The notes: generated from the letters alone by a model not told the origin. A stretch of 64,000 nucleotides of DNA from Ecdyonurus torrentis (GCA_949318235.1 OX439137.1:23981653-24045652), one strand, 5' to 3'. Shown: positions 1-10,502, counted from the stretch's first letter. A program made the numbers and translations.

Positions 1-110
1 TGTGACGTCACAGACTCACAGCTGTGATTTTGTGAATTTTGCTCCTTGAAGTATTTTGTATAGTCAGCTCGCTTGTGGTTTATTTTATATTTATACATTC
101 TAATAAATTT
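1..110. repeat. Edge fragment of a TGACGTCA-bearing palindromic repeat
   Basis: The window opens inside TGTGACGTCACAG followed by text ending TTTTGTGAATTTT and CTCCTTGAAG. This resembles the right half of family B elements (best copy at 8173-8488), which read GTGACGTCA, then TTTTGTGAAT, then a CCTTGAA-like end. The left part lies outside the window, so the assignment is tentative. Confidence 0.3.
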
Positions 111-136
111 TCTTTAAAGTGACTCAATTTCGTCAT

Positions 137-343
137 CAATTAAAAAAATAATAATTATGCTAGCTCATTTTCAGCACAATTTGTTCAATATAGCATAATC
201 TATGCTATAATGCATAATAACTATGTTGCAATAGCATAAATATTATATTCTACAGCATAATTATTTGGGTCATTCTAATTTAGTATCATTTATGCTATAA
301 TGACATAAACGTGGCATAAATTACGTAATTTATTATTTCCATG
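137..343 (-). mobile_element. Family C MITE ('GCATAAT' element), minus orientation
   Basis: The copy reads AATAATTATGCTAGCTCATT, then TTCAGCACAATTTGTTCAAT, then repeated GCATAA words, and ends GCATAAATTACGTAATTTAT just before TTCC. The same string order recurs at about 9.0, 11.1-11.5, 27.1, 49.2 and 51.8 kb. Family ends are imperfect inverted repeats of the form CACGGA...AATAAATTACGTAAT. No coding capacity. Non-autonomous DNA transposon is inferred from the inverted ends, short length and copy number. Confidence 0.65.
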
Positions 344-357
344 CGCGTCTTATACTA

Positions 358-810
358 ATAAGAAGGAAGGTGAATTCTTTTTAACCCCCACTTTTTATGA
401 CATTTTTTTAAAAGAGCGTTAAAAAAATTTGAGACTATATTTTTTCTTAGAACGATTGGAGCATGGGAAGTATTTTTAATTAATTTTTGAAAATCGACCT
501 AAAAAGCCTGTGACGTCATCAACCGGGCATTTATTTCGGAAAGTATTGACCGTAGAAGGTTCAGTAGCCAGTTTTTTTGAAATCCTGAGGACGAGCTGAT
601 TTCATTAAACTTGTTACTGAACCTCTAACGATTAGTATTTGCCGAGAAAAAAGTAGACTGATGACGTCACAGACCGATTTTCAAAAATTAATTAAAAATA
701 CTTCGCATGCTCCAATCGTCCTAAGAAAAAATAGCACCTTAATATTTTTTAAAGCTCTTTCTAAAAATATCATAAACTCAAAAAACATTCAATTCACCTT
801 CCTCATTGTT
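358..810. mobile_element. Long fold-back (palindromic) element
   Basis: The left part reads AAGGAAGGTGAATTC, then AAGAGCGTT, TTCTTAGAACGATTGGAGCA and GTGACGTCATC. The right part returns the reverse complement in order: GATGACGTCAC, GCATGCTCCAATCGTCCTAA, AAAGCTCTTT and AATTCACCTTCCT. The arms are about 180-200 bp with mismatches, and the loop is about 90-100 bp. Both arms carry TGACGTCA. Parts of it (a TTAATTAA-rich block next to the octamer) resemble tracts at 4140-4270 and 36815-36970. An 82-codon open frame at 661-909 runs through the right arm and is not considered a gene. Confidence 0.65.
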
Positions 811-1203
811 CACCCATCCAAGTCTTGTCACAATGTAAGTTGCTTAACTTTATTTATCTCTAACAATAACGCTATACTGTATATAAGTATCTTTAATACT
901 GTAGTGTAATAATATAGTTTTTATCATTATTCTGACTTTTATCTTTTTATTTACATAATATATTACGTATGCAAACAAATATAATATTATATATTTTTAT
1001 CTCTTCAAATCTAGCTAAACACTTATGCATACTTAATTTCATGTAAATTATCAGAGGAAAAATTTAGGTCTGTTATATACAAAAAGTCATAAAGTTAGTG
1101 TTATAATAATCATCCTCTTTTTTTCCGTCCTATATGCGTATGTTCTCTCCTTTATATACACTGCGAAAATAAATGTTTACTGAGTATAAATATTGTAAAA
1201 TGT
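811..1203. other. Unannotated AT-rich DNA
   Basis: Low-complexity AT-rich sequence with ATTAT and TATAT words. I see no repeat family, splice-flanked open frame or RNA gene here. Confidence 0.6.
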
Positions 1204-1804
1204 TTAAAGCCACATAAAACAGCATGTTCTTTAACACAAAATGGGATCTACAAAACTGATGATAATTTTTTTGGCCCCAAAAGAGAGCGTAAAAAATTGT
1301 AAAGTATGCAATTTGCGTGATTATTTTTGTATATGACGTCAGAAACAGGCAAAAACTAGTATAAAAATGTTGTGCGGGTTGCATAAATCAAAATTTTCTG
1401 ATAACTGCTACGTCGCTACAGTTGGGTTTTGAGACCAATTTGTAAGTCCCATCAAGTGTTTTGTGATATAAATGCTAAAGTTGTTATGTTGTCTATGCTT
1501 TTTAATGATTAAATACTAAATGGAATCTCCAAAAATAATGACAATTTTTTACCAGAATGTAAATATGTCCCTACAAGAAAGCGTGAAAATACTGTAAAGT
1601 ATGTATGCTATTTGCGTGACTATTCCTCATAAACAGGCAAAAATCAGTATACAAATATTGTGCGGGTTGTATATAATTTGAAATTTTCTGATCGCTGCTA
1701 TGACGCTACAGTTGGGTTTTGTAATAAACAAATGTTATTTATGTAAGTCCCATCAAGTGTTTTGTGATGTAAATGCTTATGTTTTCTTCTGTTCTATTCC
1801 TTTA
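1204..1804 (+). mobile_element. Two tandem family A elements
   Basis: Two divergent copies of family A lie head to tail. The first (about 1204-1485) starts TTTAAAGCCACATAAAACAG and the second (about 1486-1804) ends GTTCTATTCCTTTAA. Each carries the family landmarks in order: GAGAGCGT or AAAGCGTG, GTAAAGTATG, TTTGCGTGA, TTGTGCGGGTTG, CTACAGTTGGGTTTTG and CCCATCAAGTGTTTTGTGAT. Only the first retains the central TGACGTCA; in the second this block is shortened to CCTCATAAACAGG. Confidence 0.75.
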
Positions 1805-2526
1805 ATGTTCTCAAAGGTAGGCGGTAGAGATTTGTATATATGTTGTAATTTATAACATCAATGTTTTTAACGCAAATATTTACTCTATTTTTGAAGGTAA
1901 AGGTAACATCGAGTTGAAGTTGATGCTATCTAATATAGAATATCTAATTTTATTTGCCATTTCTAGTTAAACACTAACTATAATAATACAGACCAATGTT
2001 TTCTAAAAACCAACTCATGCGTTGGTGTCCTATCAAAATAACTCGTATTAGTATACATGTCTAAAAATAGGCATTATAGTTATGTTTTTTGAGTGTATGA
2101 TATAATAATTGTATAATATTAAAATGGGTTAAATGAGAATAATTTAAAGAAATTATACGTAAGAATTTATACATGGAAATTGTAATTAAAAATATAACTT
2201 ATTTTATTAATTCCAACTTTTTATTATACATGTTAGTTGGAGATATATATATATATAAATTTTTTAAGTTTGTAACTATATTATGAAATTTGCAAAATTT
2301 TAATTTAGGCAAAATCAAAATGCATGGTAAGAATTGATTTTTTTTAAAAACGTTTGGATTTCTTTTAAAGTTTTACAAAAGTATCAGAAGATTTTGATTT
2401 TTTTCCTTTACTATGTAACTGAGGTAGAATAAAATACGAACCCAAACGTAATTTTACCGCATCCTTCTAGGCACCTATTTACTTTAATTTTAAAAATGTA
2501 GCAACTTGGATAACATTTATATCATT

Positions 2527-2565
<39 letters not shown>

Positions 2566-2688
2566 TTTTTTTTTTAGTTTATATCAGTATGGTTGAATAT
2601 CAACGAAATATCTTGCATTATATTTTTCAAGAGTATTTATAGCAATGTGAAATTATATGAAAACATTATGACAATAAATTTAATTTAT

Positions 2689-2690
<2 letters not shown>
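1805..2690. other. AT-rich DNA with a poly(T) tract, no gene seen
   Basis: Low-complexity sequence. A near-uninterrupted T tract occupies about 2529-2575. No repeat family from elsewhere in the window was recognised, and no splice-flanked open frame was found. Confidence 0.6.

Positions 2691-2691
<1 letters not shown>

Positions 2692-2766
<75 letters not shown>
2692..2766. repeat. (GA)n microsatellite
   Basis: Perfect alternating GA for about 75 bp, ending in AAAGGGGGAGGGGGG. The 63-codon frame reading through it is RE dipeptide repetition and not a gene. Confidence 0.97.
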
Positions 2767-2770
<4 letters not shown>

Positions 2771-3885
2771 GGGAGGGGGGGTGAACAGTGCCGTAAGGAG
2801 TTACGGTGACCTTAAGATTTAAAACGGTCGTAATTTAATTACAAGATTTTATACATTCTATCTTGAATAAAAAACTTTGCCCCACGTAAATAAAAATATA
2901 AAAATTATTCTTTTTTTTTTTTTTTTTTTTTTTTTTTGCGTGAAAATTTTCCCTCTAGGAATGAAGTTGCAATCCTGCTGTATTTATTATTATCTTCATA
3001 TTTGAGAACCACTGTATTATTGTACTGAGGTTGTAAAAATGATTTTTGTTTACCAATTTAGAGTAGATTATATATTTTGTTCTTTATAGTGTTAAAAATT
3101 GTAAAATTCATGCTACACAGTAGAATCTGACAATTTTTTTTATAAAATCCCTTTAAAAAATCATGGTGGAAATATTCCATGATAAAATTCTCATGTGATA
3201 TTTTTACAATTAAAATTAAAAAAAGAAGTAAATTTTAAGTTCAAATCAGCTAAATTTTAACATGTACCTATTCCATGTTTAGTTTTTTCTTCTTTTTATG
3301 GCAAAATAGAAATATAGACAGATAAACTTTTTTTTTTACAAAGAATTTAAAAAAGCAAAATAATAATAATAATAATAATAAATAAAAATAAAGTTAATTT
3401 TTTTTAATTGAACCTTTTGAAAAAAAAAAAAGCAGTTATATTTCTTTACGTGTAGCGTACAAACTAGTGACTGTACGGCATTAAGTACTTGAACAAAAGA
3501 AGTTGCTTTTCTCTTTGGGCAAACAAGGGACCTAGCTTCTTCTCAACGAGGCTTTTAGAGTGCGAGAAAACCGATAACGAAGTAAAGTTTCCTAATACTT
3601 CACTTGAAAAGTCAACATCAAAATATTTTACAACTTAAATATAAATTCACAATTAAATTAAAAAAAAAAAAAGTTTATTTTTTAATTATTTTTGTAAAGC
3701 ATTGAGATTATTATCAGATTATTTTATGAACAATGAGATTATGTTTTAGGAGAACGTGAAGAGACGAGGAAATTAATTAACAATCTTCCATAAAATTGAC
3801 TAAAAATAAAATATATTGATACAAATTTTAATTGGTAATTTTAATTCACTCAAATTCATTTTCACTAAATAAAATATGTACCTAC
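2767..3885. other. AT-rich DNA, no gene seen
   Basis: Contains a T tract at about 2911-2937, an (AAT)n run at about 3358-3383 and an A tract at about 3420-3431. Around 3500-3610 the GC content is slightly higher but no family or open frame was recognised. Confidence 0.55.
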
Positions 3886-4075
3886 AACAACTGAGCTGTG
3901 GCGTCACAGTCCGCATACACTGATTTGTAAATGGAAAATAAATTAGAAATCAATGATTCCTGTCAAATTAACATTGATATAAGTATATTATAACAATCCT
4001 ATACGATCCTATATAATCCTATAGGATATAAGATAATTTTTTTGGTTCAAAATGTTCTACACCTTCAAGTATTTT
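3886..4075 (+). mobile_element. Partial family B element
   Basis: Reads GAGCTGTGGCGTCACAGTCC, then TTTGTAAATGGAAAATAAAT, AGAAATCAATGATTCC, and later GGTTCAAAATGTTCTACACC. These match the right half of the complete copy at 8173-8488. The central octamer is mutated to GGCGTCAC. The left half is missing or too diverged to see. Confidence 0.5.
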
Positions 4076-4293
4076 CATTTCAACTAAGTTTTTGTAAATC
4101 GTTATATTGTCGTTGACTTTTCCATGATCGTGCACAAAAAAGCTACCGACCATGACGTCATATCGTGATTTTTAAAATTAATTAAAAAAAACAAATGAAC
4201 TCAAAATTAGAAACTAGTACATCAATCAATTCAAAACAAATCCCTTCTTGTGCAATAAAATTAAAAACCCTTAAAAAATCGTATTACTAATTC

Positions 4294-4294
<1 letters not shown>

Positions 4295-4368
<74 letters not shown>
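4295..4368. repeat. (AG)n microsatellite
   Basis: Perfect AG dinucleotide run of about 74 bp. Confidence 0.97.
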
Positions 4369-4369
<1 letters not shown>

Positions 4370-4561
4370 CTTCAATCCGTAAATGTCAAAGATTATTTTT
4401 TTCCCGTGTAAAAATGTTAGAAGTTAAAGTAACAAAGCAGCAGTGACGAGCACGAACTCGTTATCGTTATTATGACTGCGGTCATCTATGAGAGTGCTAG
4501 CAGTACAAAAGTATGGTCAAGTATACAGAAAGCCTAATGCTTGAAGCAAAGTACATAGTAA

Positions 4562-4565
<4 letters not shown>

Positions 4566-4631
<66 letters not shown>
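4566..4631. repeat. (CT)n microsatellite
   Basis: Perfect CT run of about 66 bp, followed by TTTTTTT. Confidence 0.97.
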
Positions 4632-4637
<6 letters not shown>

Positions 4638-4974
4638 CTGTCTTTGTAATTTACTTCCGGGTTTGTATTGATGTTACATCTTTTACTCTCTCATCTCATA
4701 TCTAACTCTAGGCAGGTTTGTAAGCTGAACATGCTTTTATAATGAAAAATATCTAGGAATAAAATTTAAAAAAAATATTCTATATGTTAATATTATTTTA
4801 ATTTGTTTTATGGTATTACCATGTATTTATATAGAGCAATACGTTGATTAAAGTCTTTTATATCAATTTATAATATTGCCTTAAGGTAACAGAGCAACAA
4901 TTTTATATTACATTGCCTGTACCCTAAATACAGTACATCCATTAAGAATGAACAAATATCAGATTTTTTAATAT

Positions 4975-5309
4975 TATAGCCATAGACCACATAAAACAAC
5001 ACGAGCTTTTTAATGAATAAACACGGAATGGGATCCTCAAAACTGATGTCAATTTTTACCAGAATGTTAATGTAGCCCCACGAGAGGCCGTGAAAATACT
5101 GTAAAGTATGCGATTTGCGTGACTTATATGACGTCAGAAACACGCAAAAATTAGTATGAAAATGTTGTGCGGGTTGCATAAATCCAATTTTCTGATCACT
5201 GCTACCGGGCTACTGTTAGGGTTTGAGACAAACTAAAATTATTTATGTAAGTCCCATCAAGTGTGTTGTGGTATAAATGCTTATGCTTTTCTCTGGTCTA
5301 TTCCTTTAA
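4975..5309 (+). mobile_element. Family A element
   Basis: Near-complete copy starting ATAGCCATAGACCACATAAA and ending TGGTCTATTCCTTTAA. It contains CCCCACGAGAGGCCGTGAAA, GTAAAGTATGCGATTTGCGT, ATGACGTCAGAAAC, TTGTGCGGGTTGCATAAAT and CCCATCAAGTGTGTTGTG. The minus-strand 103-codon open frame across it is fortuitous; similar frames occur antisense in other copies. Confidence 0.85.
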
Positions 5310-5324
5310 TACTTGTTACAATAA

Positions 5325-5385
5325 CCTAAGTTGATATGCATTCTTGATTGTAGGACGAAAGAAATTAATAAACATGAAATTGAAA
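5325..5385 (+). mobile_element. Short 3'-tail fragment of a non-LTR retrotransposon
   Basis: Reads ACCTAAGTTGATATG, TTGATTGTAGGACGAAAGAA and ATTAATAAACATGAAATTG. This matches the reverse complement of 9335-9420 (ACCTAAGCCGAAATG, GTGATTGTAGGATGAAAGAA, TGAATAAATATATTTTG), which lies downstream of a reverse-transcriptase remnant. It is therefore probably a second, severely 5'-truncated copy of that element. Confidence 0.5.
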
Positions 5386-5463
5386 ATGATGTCATGGGTG
5401 GCAATGCCCAAATGCATAATGTGCCACCTGTGACGTCATTTTTTTATTTTTAAAAATATAATT

Positions 5464-5775
5464 GTAAAAACACCTTCAACCAAAAACTTCTCTATATCCT
5501 AGCATACCTAAATATCAACGTGAATTTGGCCGAAGCCATTGATTTCTATTTTATTTTCCATTCAAGAAATGGTGTGTGCGGAATCTGACGTCACAGCTCG
5601 CCTTGTCCACGCGCACGTAAAATAAGTGAGCTGTGACGTCATTGCCCGCTCAATCCATTTTGTGAATGGAAAATAAATTAGAAATCAATAACTCCAGCCA
5701 AATCAATGTTGATTTTCAGGTTTGTTAAATTAATACACAACTTTTTTTGTTCAAGGTGTATTACGTCTTCAATGG
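5464..5775. mobile_element. Family B palindromic element
   Basis: The left half runs ACACCTTCAACC, AACGTGAATTTGGCCGAAGC, CATTGATTTCTATTTTATTT and GACGTCACAGCTCGCCTTG. The right half returns GAGCTGTGACGTCATTG, GAAAATAAATTAGAAATCAA, CCAAATCAATGTTGATTTTC and TTGTTCAAGGTG. Both arms carry TGACGTCA, with CACGCGCACGT at the loop. Same family as 8173-8488, 24253-24568, 39309-39550 and 57605-57945. Confidence 0.75.
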
Positions 5776-5853
5776 ATTCAAAAATTATCAATTCACATAT
5801 CAATCGATTTAAGACGATTTTTTTTTTTTTAGAATATGGAATAAAATTACACC

Positions 5854-6175
5854 TTAAAGTGACCGTCCAGACCTAAAAAAATGCCCTTTTAATTCATTAA
5901 AAAATGGTACACCCAAAAGCATGTTCAATTTTCAATATTACTCAATTGTAGCTCCGCAAGAGAACATGTAAAGTTGTAAATTTGGCAAAATGCACAAATT
6001 TTGAACATTTCTGACGTCAGGATTGTTCACATCTAATAAAAAAAAGTTGTGCGGGTTGCATAAGCTGAAATTTTGATTATATACGTTTAGGGCGTCAAAA
6101 TTTAATTTTTGGAAATCTCTTTTTGTGCTTAATAAATTAAAAATGCATGTTGTATGGTCTGGACGTTTCCTTTAA
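5854..6175 (+). mobile_element. Variant family A element, TTAA on both sides
   Basis: Begins TTAAAGTGACCGTCCAGACC and ends TGGTCTGGACGTTTCCTTTAA, so the termini are an inverted repeat (CGTCCAGACC / GGTCTGGACG) bounded by TTAA. Internally it keeps TTTCTGACGTCAGGA and TTGTGCGGGTTGCATAAGCT in family A order, but most other sequence differs. It is best read as a distinct subfamily mobilised by the same machinery. A fragment of this subfamily also appears at about 25966-26040. Confidence 0.7.
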
Positions 6176-6769
6176 ATATTTTTAATCTTCCTCATTGTAC
6201 GATGTGAGTAAATAACTGTTTACTGAGTGTACTTTATGATTTTATTCCGAGCTTGAGGATTTTATCTGCTTAATAAAGTATTAATTTGAATTTATATTCT
6301 CTCATATAAATTAATTAAGATTTGTTGATTTAATGTTTTATTCTTTAGCTGCAAGGAAAGAATTTTATATAGGTGTGTTTTAAAATTACTACAGTATTTA
6401 AATTGACATAATTGAAACGTCAAAAAACATATTTTATTCATTTATTTTCAATTTTTTTTTATACATATAAAAAACATTTAATTTTTTTTAAATAAATTTT
6501 TCAACTAGTAATTTTTAAATTTATATTCCCGCATCAATTTTGTTTATATATAAATAATATTTATATATATAAAAAAAAATTTAATTAAAATAAATTAAAA
6601 ATTTGTAACCATTTTTTATTAACATTCATCAATTTATAAAAATAATTATAGTGTATATAAGCAAAAAACTTTATAAATATTTTATTTGATCTATTTATCA
6701 TAATTTGATGTTACGTGATTTGTATTTTACCATATGATTGGTATATGTGCAGGTTATTTATTAATATTT
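6176..6769. other. AT-rich DNA, no gene seen
   Basis: Very AT-rich with TATATA and A/T homopolymer patches. No recognised repeat family, splice-flanked frame or RNA gene. Confidence 0.6.
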
Positions 6770-6810
6770 CTCTCTCTCTCTCTCTCTCTCTTCTCTTCTC
6801 TTTCTCTCTA
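6770..6810. repeat. Short imperfect (CT)n tract
   Basis: CT dinucleotides with TTCTCTTCTC interruptions. Confidence 0.85.
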
Positions 6811-6884
6811 TTATATATACATGGATTTATTGACACTCTAAATGCTAATGGATAAAAAAGATAGAAACACATAAACTCACATCA

Positions 6885-6950
6885 ACCTAGACATTTCCAC
6901 GGTTTTCGTAAAGTTTATCGCAAATGCTGGACTATGTATGGCTCTTGTGA
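6885..6950 (+). mobile_element. Degenerate SINE fragment
   Basis: ACCTAGACATTTCCACGG, then ATGCTGGACTATGTATGG, follow the order of the conserved SINE body at 63166-63232 (GCCTAGATGTTTCCACGG, ATGCCGGGCTGTGTA). The tRNA-related head is absent. Confidence 0.4.
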
Positions 6951-7264
6951 TTTAATGGATGCTTGGTAATATTTTGTTATCCATATAATGAGAATTATGT
7001 ATGACAAGAAATTTTCAGTTTCTTTATTGAGCAAAATACTTGATGGTACCGAGATGTTACGAATAACTTTCAATACATTATCCTTATGGAAAAAATAGAA
7101 ATACTGGCAACATTACATTAACAGAGATCATTGGTATGAAGGAACAACAGTGCTTAAATAAAAGAGAGGAGAGTGGGCATGCAGTGTTGCAATTTATTCT
7201 ATTGTCACGAAAGTTTTCAATTGCCATTCGGTACATATTGATTATATTTAATATTATTTACAAT

Positions 7265-7790
7265 TAAGTTATATACGGAAAATATGAATTATGTAATTTA
7301 TGCTACATTTATGTTATTATAGAATAAATTATATTAAACTAGAATTAAATAATTATACTGTACAAGATACTATTTATGCTATTATATTATAGAAACTATG
7401 AAGTATAGCATAATATATGTTGTATTGAATAAATCACTCTAAAAATTGGTGCATTACTTGGTAGTTACGAATACTAACTTATTTAAGATAATACACTTTT
7501 AAGTTATTATGAGTAGCTAAAATAATGCATTTTAGCAAATTACTAAAAATAGCTATTTTAACTTGAAATAGCTTATAAACCCTTTAAAAAAAAATTTAAA
7601 ACAACTTAAATTAGCTATTTTTAATGACTTGCTAAAATGCATTATTTTAGCTACTCATAATAACTTAAAAGTGTATAATCTTAAATAAGTTAGGATTCGT
7701 AACTAAAGTTATGCACCAATTTTTAGAGTGATTGTGCTGAAAATGGGCTTACATAATTATTACGTATTAATTTTTGTCCACGTAGTGAAT
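7265..7790 (+). mobile_element. Family C element split by a nested MITE
   Basis: The left part (about 7265-7434) contains ATGTAATTTATGCTACATTT and ends TGTTGTATTGAATAAAT. The right part (7731-7790) resumes with TGTGCTGAAAATGGGCTTAC and ATAATTATTACGTATTAATT. Joined, these give the order seen in unbroken family C copies. The interruption is the family D element at 7435-7730. Confidence 0.7.
7435..7730. mobile_element. Family D palindromic MITE (CACTCTAAAAA ends), nested
   Basis: Starts CACTCTAAAAATTGGTGCAT and ends CACCAATTTTTAGAGTG. The arms contain ACTAACTTATTTAAGATAAT, AGCTAAAATAATGCATTTTA and their complements, making the whole element almost one hairpin. It lies between AT dinucleotides inside a family C element. 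Copies at 52610-52898 and 55836-56146 are flanked by TA. A 2-bp AT/TA duplication would suit a Tc1/mariner-type transposase (inference). Confidence 0.85.
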
Positions 7791-7814
7791 TGTACAACGA
7801 TTTGGGTTAAAAAT

Positions 7815-8133
7815 GTGACACAAAGAATTTTACATATTTTTGCCGCTTTAATATGAATTGACGCATAACAATAAGATGCTGCACTTCTCCACCTTTTACT
7901 TGACTTCTATCAAAGCACACCAAAATATGCTCGCTCACCCATTGTTCCTTCTCTCTAGTTTGCATGATGTTTACTCATCGCCTTAGTTGACTCGTTTCCT
8001 GTCTTGACCAAATCGATCATCACAACATGATACAAGCCAAGTAAAAGATGGAGAAGTGTAGCAGTGAACATCTCTCTTTATTGTTATGCATCAACTCGTA
8101 TTAGTGCGGTAAAAATCCTCTGTGTATCATTTT
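7815..8133. mobile_element. Fold-back element
   Basis: Left arm TTGACGCATAACAATAAGAT, TGCTGCACTTCTCCACC and TTTTACTTG; right arm CAAGTAAAAGATGGAGAAGT, GTAGCAGTGA and TTTATTGTTATGCATCAA. Outer parts also pair loosely (TTTTTGCCGC / GCGGTAAAAA). Single copy in this window; no target duplication identified. Confidence 0.6.
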
Positions 8134-8172
8134 TAAAATAACTTGCTGTACTACTCTGTATTAACATGGAAC

Positions 8173-8488
8173 TTAAAGGCGTAGAACACCTTGAACAAAA
8201 AAGTTGCGTAAGATCCTAACAAACCTAAAAATCAACGTTGATTTGGCATGAGTCATTTATTTCTAATTTATTTTTCATTCACAAAATGACACTGGCGGTC
8301 ACTGACGTCACACCTCGCTTGTTTTACGCGCGCGTAGACTAGGCGAGCTGTGACGTCAGTGACCGCCAGTGTCATTTTGTGAATGAAAAATAAATTAGAA
8401 ATAAATTATTCCGGCCAAATCAAAGTTGATTTTTAGGTTTGTTATGATATTACGCAACTTTTTTGTTCAAGGTGCTCTACGCTTTTAA
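8173..8488. mobile_element. Family B reference copy, TTAA-bounded palindrome
   Basis: Starts TTAAAGGCGTAGAACACCTT and ends AAGGTGCTCTACGCTTTTAA, a strong terminal inverted repeat. The arms continue with AATCAACGTTGATTTGGC, TCTAATTTATTTTTCATTCA, CAAAATGACACTGGCGGTCA and CTGACGTCAC, then their complements. The centre reads ACGCGCGCGT. Two TGACGTCA copies lie about 45 bp apart. TTAA at both edges suggests a TTAA-targeting (piggyBac-type) mobiliser, by analogy only. Confidence 0.85.
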
Positions 8489-8977
8489 TAAAATATAATA
8501 TCTAATATTAATACCCACCTTCCCTCGTTCTAAAAATCATAAGTTTTTTTCTTCTTTTTTTTTTTCTTTTTTTTTTTTTTTTTCCCATCATAACGTTAGT
8601 TTTAAAATAAACCTGAAAATGACACTTAAATTGACCAACTTGTGAATTCTAGTAATTTTAGGACGGTATTTTAATTGGTAAGCTAGAGTGCTTGTAATAA
8701 CGTTCTGGGTAATAATTACTTAGATCACGTTTCTATAAGGTTTACTATAAGGCTAAGATCATGTTCCATAGAGTGACTATAGTGCCGAGTCACCAGTTAA
8801 AAAATATTATTTACAGCAATAACAACTTTTTAGCTTTTTTTTTTTTTTTTTTTTAGTTGCTCTTGTTGAAAATGCATATAAATGGCATTTTTAGCTTTAC
8901 CACATCTCAAAGAGAATTTCAATACAGCGACCATATTGCGTGATAATTTTTTCAACATCATTTATCAGATACTTCAC
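8489..8977. other. AT-rich DNA with T tracts, no gene seen
   Basis: T-rich runs at about 8535-8583 and 8835-8855. No recognised family or open frame. Confidence 0.55.
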
Positions 8978-9165
8978 GGAGAGCATAAATTACGTAATTT
9001 ATGATGCATTTATGACTAAATATTCTAAATTAGAACATAAATAATTATGCTGCACATGATAATATTTATGTTTAGTGTAATAGTTATTATAGCATAAATT
9101 ATGCTGTATTGCACGAATTGTGCTAAAATTAGCTAGATAAGTATTACGTATTTATGTTTCGCCGT
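8978..9165 (+). mobile_element. Family C element
   Basis: Begins CACGGAGAGCATAAATTACG and ends GTATTACGTATTTATGTTTC. Internal words AATAATTATGCTGCACATGA and ATTATGCTGTATTGCACGAA follow the family order. The two ends are the best-preserved CACGGA-type inverted pair in this half of the window. Confidence 0.75.
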
Positions 9166-9334
9166 AAAGAACTTCAGGTAAAAATGATGATTACCCCTGC
9201 AAGCTTTATAGTTAGGCTTCTTTTCTGCGTCCACCTAATATCCAGTAAACCACAACTTTTTACTTGTACGTTGCAAGTACTTTCCGATGCAAGAATGTCA
9301 CTCCCAGCTCACGTGACGTCACTGGTACTGACGT

Positions 9335-9790
9335 TCTTGTATTCATATTCAAAATATATTTATTCATTTCTTTCATCCTACAATCACAATATACAACAAA
9401 ACATTTCGGCTTAGGTTATTGTATCAGTTGATACAATTAGAAATGATAGTCAATAGGTACACATCTATAACACAAACATCATTATATCACAAACATTTTT
9501 ATAAATACATATAGAAAAAAGTCTTTAAATTTAATTTAATATAAAAAAAATGCATTGTTAATTCTGATTCATTATCTTTCATAAACTCATCAATAGAATA
9601 ATATTGCTTGCGATTTTTTTAAAACAAAATAGGGTCTTCAATTTCTCTTATATCAGTTGGCAGATTATTATAAATGTGCAAACAACCACAGAAAGGACCT
9701 CTATTGTACATTTCAGTTCTTTTATAGACAATATTAATTTTCAATTTAATATTTCTGGACAAGTACTTTATATTTGGACAAGTACTTGCA
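9335..9790 (-). pseudogene. Non-LTR retrotransposon 3' remnant with reverse-transcriptase C-terminus
   Basis: On the minus strand, about 9735 down to 9618 reads INIVYKRTEMYNRGPF followed by YNNLPTDIREIEDPILF and a stop, with the same frame staying open for another 30-40 codons. The pattern of an RT-E motif, a G-P-F stretch, then Y-N-x-L-P-x-x-I-R is typical of the end of LINE reverse-transcriptase proteins (CR1/Jockey-like in general form). The following 3' region ends GATGAAAGAAATGAATAAAT near 9340. The 5' part, including the catalytic domain, is absent, and the in-frame stop marks it as dead. Clade cannot be fixed from this piece. Confidence 0.6.
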
Positions 9791-9894
9791 ATCTACATGC
9801 GAAAAATCTGTGGTTTACTGGGAGTTGGTAATTTTTATGTTGTTTTGTATATGAAATGATGGGTTTTTTTATGTATTATTATATTGGCATATGT

Positions 9895-9977
9895 TTTACC
9901 CAAGGTTCATGTAATAGGGTTGGAAAAACTCTATGTACCTTAAATAAAGATTTATTATTATTATTAAAATGTAAATA
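9895..9977 (+). mobile_element. 3' end of a non-LTR retrotransposon with (ATT)n tail
   Basis: TAGGGTTGGAAAAACTCTAT, GTACCTTAAATAAAG, then ATTTATTATTATTATTAAAA. An AATAAAG signal followed by short TTA repeats is the usual form of a LINE 3' terminus. It is in opposite orientation to the remnant at 9335-9790. The overlapping open frames are chance. Confidence 0.5.
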
Positions 9978-10502
9978 TTTATACAAATACTTTGCAGCTA
10001 CAAGTAAAATATTAAGCAAACTCACAGTAGGTTGTGCTGCAGATTTATCAATTTTGAAGGCAAAAACCACAATTTTAACCTAAAAATCCAGGGTATAACT
10101 CGTTTTGTACGCAATATGACTACTATAATACACGAGCTCCACTCTCGTCGCACGATGCACTGCTTTATGTATCTACATCTACAATGTTTACCATAGATAT
10201 GGTTGCCTGGTTTTTTTTCAACCCTTAGGCATTTTACTGCAAAGTAGGGCTGCTATATCAATCAATCTATCACTTCGTGCAACATGATGCATCTTGTTGA
10301 GCGCACTGTATAGCACGGGAATGTTAAAGCGAGTGCATAGAAGGAAATGAAATTATGATGATATGAATTTTTTGAATAGAAAAATAATTTTATGAAATAT
10401 ATTTTTTTTAAGATATTTTTTTATGTCAACATAGTTTCATAGTCTCTGATACGAAACTGTCATTAAGGCCTTCTCACACAATGTAATATTTTTAATGTGT
10501 AT
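9978..10502. other. No recognised gene or repeat
   Basis: Mixed AT-rich DNA, slightly less AT-rich around 10100-10330. No repeat seen elsewhere in the window and no convincing open frame. Confidence 0.5.

Noticed and set aside
661..909. 82-codon open frame
   Set aside because: Runs through the right arm of a fold-back element with AT-driven composition and no domain.
4868..5179. 103-codon minus-strand frame
   Set aside because: Lies antisense over a family A element; similar fortuitous frames occur in other copies at 1130-1384, 20020-20208 and 60884-61099, and they are not conserved as proteins.
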